Shown here piece after piece: positions 24,289-33,184 of a stretch of 61,088 bases of DNA. The number at the start of each line of letters is the position of its first letter. Position 1 is the stretch's first letter. A program made the translations under genes and the position numbers. Below the pieces are notes generated by a model, which had not been told where the DNA came from, made no database searches, and worked only from the letters and a program-made list of their open reading frames with translations. Source of the stretch: an uncultured Chitinophagaceae bacterium (lineage in GTDB: Bacteria > Bacteroidota > Bacteroidia > Chitinophagales > Chitinophagaceae); contig CAIVCF010000034.1 in NCBI GenBank assembly GCA_903904335.1, positions 1 through 61,088 on the forward strand, written 5' to 3'.

Positions 24289-26748
24289 TTGATCTATTCT
24301 GTTAAACATATTGCTTCGGTGATCAATGCCAATGCTGAAATTAATCATGCGACTGAGATCGAGTACCTGCTTATCGATAGCAGAAAAATCATTTTCCCAT
24401 CCACATCATTGTTTTTTGCTTTACACGGACCAAGAAGAGACGGGCATCAATTCATAACAGAAGTTTACGAAAGAGGTATCAGAAATTTTGTTGTAAAAAA
24501 AGGTTTTAATTCTTCCTCCTTCAGTGATGCAAATTTTTTATTGGTAGATGATGTATTACAAGCCCTGCAAGCATTAGCAGCTTTTCATCGCACACAATTT
24601 TCAATCCCTGTTATCGGCATTACCGGAAGCAACGGCAAAACAGTGGTGAAAGAATGGTTGTATCAATTGCTGCAACAGGATCAAAATATTGTTCGCAGTC
24701 CGAGAAGTTATAACTCGCAGGTTGGTGTGCCGTTAAGTGTTTGTCAGATCAATCAAAAAAACACATTAGGGATTTTTGAAGCCGGCATTTCGACTGTTGA
24801 TGAGATGCAAAACTTAGAAAAAATCATTCGGCCAACCATTGGCATATTAACCAATATCGGCAAAGCGCACAATGAAGGTTTTGCAAATGAAGCAGAAAAA
24901 ATAAAAGAGAAATTAAAATTGTTTTCGAATTGTGAACAATTGATCTACCCGAAAGATACCTTGCCAAAAGAGGTTGATCTTCCAAAAATAAAATTGTTTT
25001 CATGGAGCAGAAAATACAAAAGGGCAACAGTTTTTATTGAGCAAGAAACTAAAACATCAGGGGCAACATCTATCATTTTAGTCTATCAAAATCAATCTTA
25101 TCAAATAACGGTCCCATTTGTCGATAATGCTTCGATTGATAATGCAATCACCTGTTATTGTGTTTTGTTAAGTTTAGGATATGCCAATGATATCATCGCG
25201 AAACGCTTGCTGCATCTGCTTCCTGTTGAGATGCGTTTGCAGCTAAAAAAAGGAGTGAATAATTGTTCAATACTGAACGACAGTTACAGTAATGATATTT
25301 CTTCGCTGAATATTGCATTAGATTATTTAACACAACAATCAGGAAAAAATACAACAACGGTCATTCTTTCAGATATTTTTCAATCGGGTTTGCATGATGC
25401 TGAATTATACAAACAGGTTGCTGTTCAGTTGCAGCAAAGAGGCATTCATAAATTAATCGGTATCGGGGAAAACATAAGCAAACAACATCTTTCATTCATT
25501 AAAATACCCGAAACAGGTTTCTACTCTTCCACTGAACAATTCCTGGAACATTCAAATCTGCATCAGTTTAAGGATGAATTTATTTTATTAAAAGGTGCCA
25601 GGTTATTTGCATTTGAACGTATCAGCAAATGGTTAGAGCAGAAAGTGCATCAAACCGTTCTGGAAATTAATTTATCGGCTATCGCACATAATTTAAAGGA
25701 ATATCAAAAACATTTATTGCCAAGCACTAAAGTAATGGCAATGGTGAAAGCATACAGTTATGGTAGCGGAGCTGTAGAAGTAGCAAGGGTTTTACAGTTT
25801 TGCAAAGTTGATTATCTCGCAGTGGCTTATACAGATGAAGGCATTGAATTGCGCAAAGCAGGTATCAGTTTGCCTATTATGGTGATGAATGCAGATGAAC
25901 ATAGTTTTGACAGTCTGGTTGAATATAATTTGGAGCCCGAAATTTATTCGCTGCATATTTTTCATTCCTTTCATCAATATCTGCAACGGCAAGCGGTCAA
26001 AGAATTTCCGATACATATTAAGCTGAACACAGGCATGAACCGTTTAGGATTTGATACTCCAGAAATAAAAGAATTAAGTGTTCAGTTGAAAAATCAAAAC
26101 ACGATGATGGTAAAATCTGTGTTCAGTCATTTAGCAGCAAGTGAAAATGCTGAGCATGATGGTTTTACAAAACATCAATCAGATTCATTTGAAGAAACCT
26201 GCTCGATCATTGAAAAAAATATCGGTTATTCATTTATAAAACATATCGCCAACTCTGCCGGAATATTTCGTCATCCCAATTTGCAATTCGATATAGTTCG
26301 CTTGGGCATTGGATTGTACGGCGTTGATAGTGCAGATGAACATATTTTAAATTTAGAACCTGTTGCAACTTTACGATCAACCATTGCACAAATCAGAAAA
26401 GTAAAAGCAGGTGAAACTATTGGCTATAATCGCAACGGAAAAGTGAATCGTGATAGTTTAATTGCAATAGTCCGTATTGGTTATGCGGATGGTTTCAGCA
26501 GAAGATTAGGAAATGGTGTTGGCAGTATTTATGTGAACGGACAATTGACAAAAGTTGTAGGTAATGTTTGTATGGATATGATGATGATCGATGTAACTGA
26601 AATAGAAAATGTGAAAGAAGGTGATGTAGTAGAAATATTCGGCAAACATCTGCCGATCCAAAAAATTGCTGAATGGAGCGACACGATCGCGTATGAAGTG
26701 ATGACAAGTGTAAGCCAAAGAGTGAAGAGAATTTATGTGGAAGAATAA
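24289..26748 (+). CDS. Bifunctional MurF / alanine racemase
   Basis: Joins two steps of peptidoglycan synthesis. The N-terminal half (about 1-450) is UDP-MurNAc-tripeptide:D-Ala-D-Ala ligase with the ATP loop GITGSNGKT (110-118). The C-terminal half (about 455-819) is a PLP alanine racemase with PLP lysine Lys487 (MVKAYSYGSG) and CMDMMMIDVT near the end. The fusion is common in Bacteroidota. The start is TTG at 24289, 8 bp after the TerC gene; no ATG or GTG fits better. Confidence 0.93.
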   Translation: MIYSVKHIASVINANAEINHATEIEYLLIDSRKIIFPSTSLFFALHGPRRDGHQFITEVYERGIRNFVVKKGFNSSSFSDANFLLVDDVLQALQALAAFHRTQFSIPVIGITGSNGKTVVKEWLYQLLQQDQNIVRSPRSYNSQVGVPLSVCQINQKNTLGIFEAGISTVDEMQNLEKIIRPTIGILTNIGKAHNEGFANEAEKIKEKLKLFSNCEQLIYPKDTLPKEVDLPKIKLFSWSRKYKRATVFIEQETKTSGATSIILVYQNQSYQITVPFVDNASIDNAITCYCVLLSLGYANDIIAKRLLHLLPVEMRLQLKKGVNNCSILNDSYSNDISSLNIALDYLTQQSGKNTTTVILSDIFQSGLHDAELYKQVAVQLQQRGIHKLIGIGENISKQHLSFIKIPETGFYSSTEQFLEHSNLHQFKDEFILLKGARLFAFERISKWLEQKVHQTVLEINLSAIAHNLKEYQKHLLPSTKVMAMVKAYSYGSGAVEVARVLQFCKVDYLAVAYTDEGIELRKAGISLPIMVMNADEHSFDSLVEYNLEPEIYSLHIFHSFHQYLQRQAVKEFPIHIKLNTGMNRLGFDTPEIKELSVQLKNQNTMMVKSVFSHLAASENAEHDGFTKHQSDSFEETCSIIEKNIGYSFIKHIANSAGIFRHPNLQFDIVRLGIGLYGVDSADEHILNLEPVATLRSTIAQIRKVKAGETIGYNRNGKVNRDSLIAIVRIGYADGFSRRLGNGVGSIYVNGQLTKVVGNVCMDMMMIDVTEIENVKEGDVVEIFGKHLPIQKIAEWSDTIAYEVMTSVSQRVKRIYVEE

Positions 26749-26782
26749 TTTGAATACTTTATAACCCGCTTTCTGTCTATGT

Positions 26783-26830
26783 TTCGAGAACCTCAACATG
26801 ATAGGAAGCCTTCAGCCTGAGGTTCTCGAA
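26783..26830. repeat. Long perfect hairpin, REP-like
   Basis: TTCGAGAACCTCA (26783-26795) and TGAGGTTCTCGAA (26818-26830) are perfect 13-bp inverted arms around 22 bases that include a partial copy of the arm pattern (AAGCCTTCAGCC). Intergenic, 34 bp after murF-alr, with no T run. Confidence 0.65.
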
Positions 26831-26859
26831 GGCATTTATTACACCGAATAAAAAATAAA

Positions 26860-27099
26860 ATGGAAGATACTTCTCAAAAAAATAATCCATTGCATGGATT
26901 AACACTCGAAAAAATTATAACCGACTTGGTTAATTCTATAGGCTGGGAAGAATTAGGGCAACAAGTAAACATTAATTGCTTTACCAGTAATCCATCCATT
27001 CAATCAAGTTTGAAATTTTTGCGTAAAACACCGTGGGCAAGAACAAAAGTGGAAAGTTTCTATTTATATGCAAAGCGGAAGAAAATGCTGAAAGAGTAA
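26860..27099 (+). CDS. VF530-family (DUF2132) DNA-binding protein
   Basis: A 79-residue basic protein fitting the VF530 family: [26 protein letters not shown], then [24 protein letters not shown]. The structure of the family resembles DNA-binding folds, and the exact role is unknown. It stands alone, with hairpin repeats on its left and a dispersed-repeat fragment on its right. Confidence 0.85.
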   Translation: MEDTSQKNNPLHGLTLEKIITDLVNSIGWEELGQQVNINCFTSNPSIQSSLKFLRKTPWARTKVESFYLYAKRKKMLKE

Positions 27100-27125
27100 T
27101 TTTAAAAAAGTTCATATAACTATCC

Positions 27126-27141
27126 AACCGTACAAGAGTGC
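27126..27141 (+). repeat. Dispersed intergenic repeat, truncated copy
   Basis: ACCGTACAAGAGTGC matches the left half of the repeat family; the CGACGCAAC half is missing. Confidence 0.45.
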
Positions 27142-27239
27142 AAATCATTCACTGGATGATTCGGTGGCAAGAAAAGCCAAATAGAATTGATCGTGTTTGG
27201 CTAATAAAATCAACACTTTTCCTATTGCTGTAAATCCCC

Positions 27240-27247
27240 TACTTTTG
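27240..27247 (+). promoter_or_regulatory. -7 box of the tRNA-Leu gene
   Basis: TACTTTTG matches TAnnTTTG exactly, 12 bp before the mature tRNA 5' end. TTTT at 27216-27219 is at -33 distance. Confidence 0.55.
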
Positions 27248-27259
27248 CAGCCCTTATTT

Positions 27260-27341
27260 GCGGATGTGGCGAAATTGGCAGACGCACTAGACTTAGGATC
27301 TAGCGCCGCAAGGCATGTGGGTTCGACCCCCTCCATCCGCA
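27260..27341 (+). tRNA. tRNA-Leu (UAG)
   Basis: The acceptor arms GCGGATG and CATCCGC pair fully. The anticodon stem CTAGA (27287-27291) and TCTAG (27299-27303) encloses loop CTTAGGA with anticodon TAG. A class II variable arm and the GGTTCGACC T-arm follow. Discriminator A at 27341; CCA is not encoded. 82 nt. Confidence 0.96.
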
Positions 27342-27366
27342 CATTTTTTACTTTTTAAGAAAGAAC

Positions 27367-28737
27367 ATGGCAACAGTTACAAGAACGAACATTGGTTTAT
27401 TGAACGACAAATTATCAGTAACCATTTCAAAAGAAGATTATTACAACAGCTTTGAACAAAGCCTGAAGAAATATGCTAAAACCGCTAATATCCCCGGTTT
27501 CCGCAAGGGATTAGTACCCGTTGGATTAGTGAGAAAAATGCACGGACAGAGTGTTTTTACGGATGAAGTACTGAAAAATGTTGAGAAATCTTTGAACGAT
27601 TATCTGAACAACGAAAAATTAGAAATCTTTGCCCAACCATTGCCATTAGACAGCAGTGCCAGAGATATTAATTTTAATGAACCGAAAGATTATGTTTTTG
27701 ATTTTGAAGTGGGATTAAAACCTGAAGTCGTTATTGATCCTGCCCATATAAAAGTTACACGTTATAAAATAAGTGTTACAGATAAAATGCTGGATGAAGA
27801 AATTGAACGTTTACAGGTTCGCAATGGCAAGATGACTGAACCTGAAGTAGTAAGCGGTGATGATAATGTGTTGAATGTAACATTTACCGAAACAGATAAA
27901 GATGGTAATGTGATTGAAGGCGGCATTACAAAAGACAATTCTTTATTGGTTAAATATTTTGCTGAGGGCTTCAGAAAGAATTTTATTGGTAAGAAAAAAG
28001 ATGATACAGTTGTGTTGCAATTGAAATCAGCTTTTGAAGAAAAGGAACTGGATTTTATTTTAACTGATCTTGGATTGACCAAAGAAGATGCAACTGCAGC
28101 TGAAAAATATTTCAAGCTCACCATCACCAAAGTTGGTTTTGTAGAAAAATCAGAACTGAATGAAGAATTCTTTGTTACTGTTTATCCGAATAAAGAAATT
28201 AAAACAGTTGAAGATTTCCGTGCAGCAGTAAAAGAAGAAATTGAAGGTTATTATGCAGCGCAAAGCCGCAACCAGGTTCACGATCAGATCTATCATCATT
28301 TATTGGATCATACCAAGATTGAATTACCTGCAACATTCTTAAAACGTTGGTTACAGACAGGCGGCGAAAAACCAAAGACTGCTGAAGAAGCTGAAACAGA
28401 ATATCCAAATTTTGCTGATCAATTAAAATGGACTTTGGTAAGCAGCAAATTAATTGCTGATCATAAAATCGAAGTGTTGCCGGATGATATCCGTGATTTT
28501 GCAAAAGCACAATTATTTCAATATATGGGCGGGCAATTAGGTGCTTTGGGCGATAACCAACAATGGGTTGATGATTATGCAAACCGCATGATGCAGGACA
28601 GAAAATTTGTAGAAGACAGTTATCACCGCATTAGCACAGAAAAAATGTTTGCAGCAGTTGAAAATTTAGTAACAGCAACTGAAGAAGCCATTAGTGCAGA
28701 AGATTTTGCAAGCAAACTCCATCACCACCATCATTAA
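27367..28737 (+). CDS. tig: Trigger factor
   Basis: A ribosome-bound chaperone for nascent chains. 456 residues: an N-terminal ribosome-binding domain with IPGFRKGLVP (about 37-46), a degenerate central PPIase region (about 155-260) and a helical C-terminal domain. The protein ends in five histidines (452-456, codons CAT CAC CAC CAT CAT), which could bind metal. The start is 26 bp after the tRNA gene, so both may share a transcript. Confidence 0.93.
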   Translation: MATVTRTNIGLLNDKLSVTISKEDYYNSFEQSLKKYAKTANIPGFRKGLVPVGLVRKMHGQSVFTDEVLKNVEKSLNDYLNNEKLEIFAQPLPLDSSARDINFNEPKDYVFDFEVGLKPEVVIDPAHIKVTRYKISVTDKMLDEEIERLQVRNGKMTEPEVVSGDDNVLNVTFTETDKDGNVIEGGITKDNSLLVKYFAEGFRKNFIGKKKDDTVVLQLKSAFEEKELDFILTDLGLTKEDATAAEKYFKLTITKVGFVEKSELNEEFFVTVYPNKEIKTVEDFRAAVKEEIEGYYAAQSRNQVHDQIYHHLLDHTKIELPATFLKRWLQTGGEKPKTAEEAETEYPNFADQLKWTLVSSKLIADHKIEVLPDDIRDFAKAQLFQYMGGQLGALGDNQQWVDDYANRMMQDRKFVEDSYHRISTEKMFAAVENLVTATEEAISAEDFASKLHHHHH

Positions 28738-28777
28738 AACACCCCCAACCTCTGAAGGGGAGTTATTAAAACATAAT

Positions 28778-28811
28778 AAAAAGATTGATTCAGTTTTGAA
28801 TCAATCTTTTT
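28778..28811. terminator. Intrinsic terminator between tig and queD
   Basis: AAAAAGATTGATTCA (28778-28792) pairs perfectly with TGAATCAATCTTTTT (28797-28811) around GTTT. Being symmetrical, it can also end the - strand queD transcript. Confidence 0.92.
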
Positions 28812-28859
28812 ATTTTATAATCAGTGTAAATCCGTTTTATCTGCGCCATACATATTCCA

Positions 28860-29267
28860 CTACCCAAAATACTCCACAAAAGATTTATGAGTCTCGTATA
28901 ATTTCAATGAATGTAATTGAACACCAACTGGTAAATGAGGAATAATTAATTTCCAAATTTCTGAAATCAAAACTTCAGCACTTGCCATTTTTCCTTGCAT
29001 GAAATCAACATCCAAATTCAAATTTTTGTGATCCACTTTTGTTAAAACATGTTGTTTTACCAACTTGCTTAAATCTTTTAAGTTCATCACAAAACCTGTT
29101 TCGGGATCAATTTCTCCTTTAACGGTTACATATAGATCAAAATTATGACCATGCCAGTTCTCATTGGCGCAACCTTCAAATACTTCTTCGTTTTTTTCTT
29201 TGCTCCAGTTGGGATTGTACAACTTATGAGCCGCATTAAAATGCTCTACCCTTGTTAAATACACCAT
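28860..29267 (-). CDS. queD: 6-carboxytetrahydropterin synthase family protein
   Basis: A 135-residue zinc enzyme of the 6-pyruvoyltetrahydropterin synthase fold, most likely QueD in queuosine synthesis. Zinc ligands are His14 (FNAAHKLY), His39 and His41 (NWHGHNF), and Cys33 is the catalytic-type cysteine. The C-terminal LKLYETHKSFVEY carries the substrate Glu. A biopterin-type role is possible but less likely. Single gene, divergent from mqnB. Confidence 0.88.
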   Translation of the reverse strand: MVYLTRVEHFNAAHKLYNPNWSKEKNEEVFEGCANENWHGHNFDLYVTVKGEIDPETGFVMNLKDLSKLVKQHVLTKVDHKNLNLDVDFMQGKMASAEVLISEIWKLIIPHLPVGVQLHSLKLYETHKSFVEYFG

Positions 29268-29336
29268 CGCTACTATTCAATTTTGCGCAAAGGTAATGGT
29301 TGAGGAGAAAAGTTACAATGACTTATCTTTAACCTC

Positions 29337-30005
29337 ATGAAAATCGTTATTACAGCCGCTACAAAAGCCGAATGGCTATCAGCATCGCTAAACATTAAAC
29401 CGGTTTACACAAAAGAGGGCAGCCCCATCAATATAATATTTCATGAAAGCGGTGTCGGCATGTTGTCAACAGCAGTTTCTTTAACAAGGTTGATCATCGT
29501 ATATAAACCAGACCTTATTATACAAGTTGGCATAGCCGGGACTTTTGATCAGAAATTAAAATTGGGAAAAGTAATTTGTGTTGATGAAGAAGTTTTAGGC
29601 GATATGGGTGTTGAAGAAAATAAAAATTGGAAAGACATTTTTGATCTTGATCTGGAACAAAAAAATAGTGCCCCTTTTAAAAAAGGAAAATTGCCAAATG
29701 CTTTTCTCAAAAAATATAATGTGCTTAAATTGCCTGAAGTGAAAGCAGTTACAGTCAATGAAATTTCAACAAACGATAATCGTATTCAGCAAATCATTAA
29801 AAAATATCATCCCGTAATTGAAAGCATGGAAGGAGCAGCTTTGCATTATGTATGCAGGGAAATGGAAATTCCTTTTATTCAAATCAGAAGCATTTCGAAT
29901 TATATTGGTGACAGAAATAAAAATAACTGGAAATTAAAAGAAGCGATAGCCCATCTCAACAAAACAATTTTAAAGTATGTCGACAAATTAAATAAAACGA
30001 TGTAA
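29337..30005 (+). CDS. mqnB: Futalosine hydrolase
   Basis: Removes the base from futalosine in the menaquinone pathway of this phylum. 222 residues of the nucleoside phosphorylase fold. Visible motifs are ESGVGMLSTAVSL, IIQVGIAGTFD and VIESMEGAALHYVC, which holds the catalytic Glu/Met region. It is followed by mqnD after 91 bp containing a dispersed repeat. mqnA and mqnC are not in the window. Confidence 0.92.
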   Translation: MKIVITAATKAEWLSASLNIKPVYTKEGSPINIIFHESGVGMLSTAVSLTRLIIVYKPDLIIQVGIAGTFDQKLKLGKVICVDEEVLGDMGVEENKNWKDIFDLDLEQKNSAPFKKGKLPNAFLKKYNVLKLPEVKAVTVNEISTNDNRIQQIIKKYHPVIESMEGAALHYVCREMEIPFIQIRSISNYIGDRNKNNWKLKEAIAHLNKTILKYVDKLNKTM

Positions 30006-30027
30006 CCAGCTAAAATATAAGAATTAA

Positions 30028-30065
30028 GCTTCGTTGCGTCGCACACTTGTACGTTCGGTTCATTA
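30028..30065 (-). repeat. Dispersed intergenic repeat, copy 2 (inverted)
   Basis: On the - strand it reads GAACGTACAAGTGTGCGACG then CAACGAAGCTTAATTC, the best-preserved form. It lies between mqnB and mqnD. Confidence 0.8.
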
Positions 30066-30096
30066 TTGATCAATAAAATAATTAAACAAATAAAAA

Positions 30097-30933
30097 TTGA
30101 AATTAAGCTTAGGATTTTCTCCTTGTCCCAACGATACCTTCATCTTCGATGCACTCGTCAATCATAAAATTGATACAGAAGGTTTTGATTTTGATGTGCA
30201 CTTGGAAGATGTACAAACCCTTAATGAGTGGGCATTGCAGGGCAAACTCGATTTTTCAAAAATAAGTTACGGAGTTCTCCCTTTGGCATCTAATGAATAT
30301 ATCGTGTTGAACAGTGGTGGTGCATTGGGCAAAGGTGTTGGGCCGTTATTAATTACGAAGTATGAAGCTGTAAGTACGAATATCGATGATCAAACAATTG
30401 CAATACCCGGAGAAAACACAACAGCGCATTTATTATTTTCATTGGCTTATCCGGCTGCAAAAAATAAAATTTTTAAAATATTCAACGAAATTGAAGATGC
30501 AGTTTTACATGAAGAAGTGGATGCAGGAGTTATTATACATGAAAACAGGTTCACGTATCATTTAAAAGGATTGCATAAGATCGTTGATCTCGGAGAATAT
30601 TGGGAAGAACAATTAAAAGTACCAATTCCCTTAGGCGGCATCATTGCAAAAAGAAGTTTAGATAAAAAATTAATTCAGCAGGTTGATGGATTAATTCGAA
30701 AAAGTGTGAAGTATGCACTTGAGCATCATCACAAAGAACTAGCTGAATATGTAAAACAACATGCACAGGAAATGAGTGAAGATGTAATGCGCCAACATAT
30801 TAATCTGTATGTAAATAACTTTTCGATTGCTTTAGAAGAAGATGGCAAAAAAGCAGTGTTGAAATTAATCGAAGTCTATCAACAACAACATCCTGAAATA
30901 AATTTATCGGCTAATAATATTTTTATTGATTGA
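30097..30933 (+). CDS. mqnD: 1,4-dihydroxy-6-naphthoate synthase
   Basis: Opens the cyclic de-hypoxanthine futalosine product to the naphthoate precursor of menaquinone. 278 residues of a periplasmic-binding-protein-like fold. The opening LGFSPCPNDTFIFDAL and the segment ISYGVLPL are diagnostic. The start is TTG at 30097. The 3' end overlaps the convergent photolyase gene by 11 bp. Menaquinone made here is the probable partner of the NrfD protein. Confidence 0.93.
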   Translation: MKLSLGFSPCPNDTFIFDALVNHKIDTEGFDFDVHLEDVQTLNEWALQGKLDFSKISYGVLPLASNEYIVLNSGGALGKGVGPLLITKYEAVSTNIDDQTIAIPGENTTAHLLFSLAYPAAKNKIFKIFNEIEDAVLHEEVDAGVIIHENRFTYHLKGLHKIVDLGEYWEEQLKVPIPLGGIIAKRSLDKKLIQQVDGLIRKSVKYALEHHHKELAEYVKQHAQEMSEDVMRQHINLYVNNFSIALEEDGKKAVLKLIEVYQQQHPEINLSANNIFID

Positions 30934-32239
30934 TCTTCTTCAGCACTTTACTATAGGTTTCCAAACAACGTTTTCTGGCTTCTTCATGCGCTACCATTGG
31001 TTTTGGATAATCAAAAGAATCCAATTCAGGAATCCATTTTCGAATATATTGTAAATCCTTGTCAAATTTTTCTGTTTGTAAGGTTGGATTGAACACACGA
31101 AAATATGGTGCGGCATCACAACCGCTTCCTGCAGCCCATTGCCAACCGCCATTATTCGCAGCAAAATCATAATCCAATAATTTTTTGGCAAAATAATTTT
31201 CACCCCATCGCCAATCGATCAATAAATGTTTGGTGAGAAAAGAAGCCACGATCATTCGCACACGATTATGCATATAACCTGTTGCATTCAATTCTCTCAT
31301 TCCTGCATCAACAATCGGATACCCTGTTTTACCATCGCACCATTGCTGAAATTGTTTTTCATCCTTTCGCCATTCGATCAGGTCATATTCTTTTTTAAAA
31401 GCATTACCCATTCTTACTTGCGGAAAATTCCAAAGTATCATGTGATAAAAATCTCTCCATATCAATTCATTCAAAAAAGTTTCATTCAGTTCTTTTGCTT
31501 GTCTTGCAACAGCTCTGATACTGATGGTTCCGAAACGCAGGTGTACACCCAGTTTTGATGTTCCGGTGATGGCAGGAAAGTTTCTTTGTTCTGAATATTT
31601 TTGAACAAGATTTTCATTAAAAGTCTTGGAAGGAAATTGTTTTTCTGTTTCTATAAATCCTATCGATTGCAGAGATGGGATTTTCTTTGCGGTTTGCTTA
31701 TAAAAATTAGAAAAATATTTTTCGGTTGGAAAAGCTTTCAAATGAAAATCTGTTAAAGTAGCTTTCCATCTTTTACTGTAAGGTGTGAAAATAGTGTAAG
31801 GCAAGCCATCATCTTTTGTAATTTCTTTTTTTTCAAAGATAACCTGATCTTTATAAGAATGAAATATTGCATTATTCTCTTTCAATAATTTTTCAACTGC
31901 TGCATCACGTTCAATTGCATATTGTTCATAATCCTCATTGGCAAATACTTTTTCAATTTGATATTTTTCTGATAATTTCCGGAATGATTCGGCAGGTGTA
32001 GTATAATAAATTTCTAAGGTGCTGCCTAATTGTACAAGCTGCGACTGCATTTCATTCAAAGCATCATGAATGAACTGAACTCTCCTGTCTGCTTTTTCTT
32101 CCAGATCATCCAGGATATTTTTATCAAAAATAAAAACAGGTATTACGGGGTTACTGTCTTTCAAAGCATGATATAAAGCAGCATTATCATTCAACCGAAG
32201 GTCCCTTCTAAACCACATAATATTGACCAGAGGCTTCAT
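30923..32239 (-). CDS. phrB: Deoxyribodipyrimidine photolyase
   Basis: Repairs UV-induced pyrimidine dimers with light. 438 residues: an N-terminal antenna domain (opening MWFRRDLRLNDNAALYHAL) and a C-terminal FAD-binding domain with WRWGENYFAKKLLDYDFAAN and GCDAAPYFRVFNP. These fit the cryptochrome/photolyase class I CPD group. The substrate class (CPD versus 6-4) is judged from the pattern only. Confidence 0.93.
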   Translation of the reverse strand: MKPLVNIMWFRRDLRLNDNAALYHALKDSNPVIPVFIFDKNILDDLEEKADRRVQFIHDALNEMQSQLVQLGSTLEIYYTTPAESFRKLSEKYQIEKVFANEDYEQYAIERDAAVEKLLKENNAIFHSYKDQVIFEKKEITKDDGLPYTIFTPYSKRWKATLTDFHLKAFPTEKYFSNFYKQTAKKIPSLQSIGFIETEKQFPSKTFNENLVQKYSEQRNFPAITGTSKLGVHLRFGTISIRAVARQAKELNETFLNELIWRDFYHMILWNFPQVRMGNAFKKEYDLIEWRKDEKQFQQWCDGKTGYPIVDAGMRELNATGYMHNRVRMIVASFLTKHLLIDWRWGENYFAKKLLDYDFAANNGGWQWAAGSGCDAAPYFRVFNPTLQTEKFDKDLQYIRKWIPELDSFDYPKPMVAHEEARKRCLETYSKVLKKINQ

Positions 32240-32281
32240 AATGATTGTTTAAAGACTAAAACAATGAACCGGTGAAAAGGT

Positions 32282-33133
32282 TTACACTAATAAAGGTGTG
32301 ATAAACTTTTTGTGAAGTACAGCAGCTAATTGATTTTTATAATTGCTTTTGCCTATTTCTTTTACCCAACGGATACCACGAATGGCGCTTGTTAAAAAAA
32401 CCTCAGATGCCTGCATCAATTCATCCACAGTAATTGAAGTTTCTTCAACAGGCATTCCTTCTTCTTTCATGCATTTCAATAAATATTTTCTTGTTACACC
32501 TCCTACACAGCCCTCTGTCAATGCCGGCGTTTTAATAAGACCGTCTTTTACTATGAATATATTGGCAAGTGTTGTATCCGCAATCTTGTCATACGGATTT
32601 AATAAAACAACATCATTCAGTTTATGTTCTTTAGCCCACAAAGCACCCATAGCATAACAGAGGCAATTATTGCTTTTGATATGTGAAAAATCATCACAAA
32701 CTTTTCTTGCCTTTGTATAAACATCCATTACCAACCCGTTTTCATTCATCTTATGATTGCTTGCATTCAGATCGAATGTTTGAATAAGATAATTGGGATT
32801 ATTGTTTTCTGCATCATATAAACCGCCATCGCCTCTTGAGATCGTAACTCTGATCTTTGCTGATTTTTTATGTTTATTTTTTTTCACTAATTCCGTCATC
32901 TCATCCTTGAATGCGTCACTTATAAAATAACTGGATTTATTGAATTGTAAAGTTTGTAACGAAGTAAATAAACGTTCGAGATGAAAAGCTTCAAGCATAA
33001 TTTTCCCATTCACCATTTTCATGTTTTCAAAGCAGCCGTCGCCGTATCTAAAAGATCGGTTATCAGGAGAAATCAATAATTTATCCTTCTTAAAAATCTT
33101 TCCATTAAAATTTAAAAAGCCGTCGGTATTCAT
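32282..33133 (-). CDS. Class IV PLP aminotransferase
   Basis: A 283-residue PLP enzyme of the branched-chain aminotransferase / aminodeoxychorismate lyase fold. The opening RSFRYGDGCFENMKMVNG, the middle KSNNCLCYAMGALWAKEH and TEGCVGGVTRKYLL are class IV patterns. Both 4-amino-4-deoxychorismate lyase (PabC) and an amino acid aminotransferase remain possible. It is 42 bp upstream of the photolyase gene on the same strand. Confidence 0.85.
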   Translation of the reverse strand: MNTDGFLNFNGKIFKKDKLLISPDNRSFRYGDGCFENMKMVNGKIMLEAFHLERLFTSLQTLQFNKSSYFISDAFKDEMTELVKKNKHKKSAKIRVTISRGDGGLYDAENNNPNYLIQTFDLNASNHKMNENGLVMDVYTKARKVCDDFSHIKSNNCLCYAMGALWAKEHKLNDVVLLNPYDKIADTTLANIFIVKDGLIKTPALTEGCVGGVTRKYLLKCMKEEGMPVEETSITVDELMQASEVFLTSAIRGIRWVKEIGKSNYKNQLAAVLHKKFITPLLV

Positions 33134-33184
33134 ACCTTAAAAATAGATTGTGTTAAATTAGCAGAAATAACAAGATTTGCAAGT

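Noticed and set aside
27145-27342. Open reading frame on the - strand across the tRNA gene
   Set aside because: It overlaps the tRNA-Leu completely and the protein has no family pattern; the tRNA folds perfectly.
28723-28737. His codons at the end of tig considered as an expression-tag artefact
   Set aside because: Only five His codons, and native sequence with a normal terminator follows directly; there is no vector sequence.
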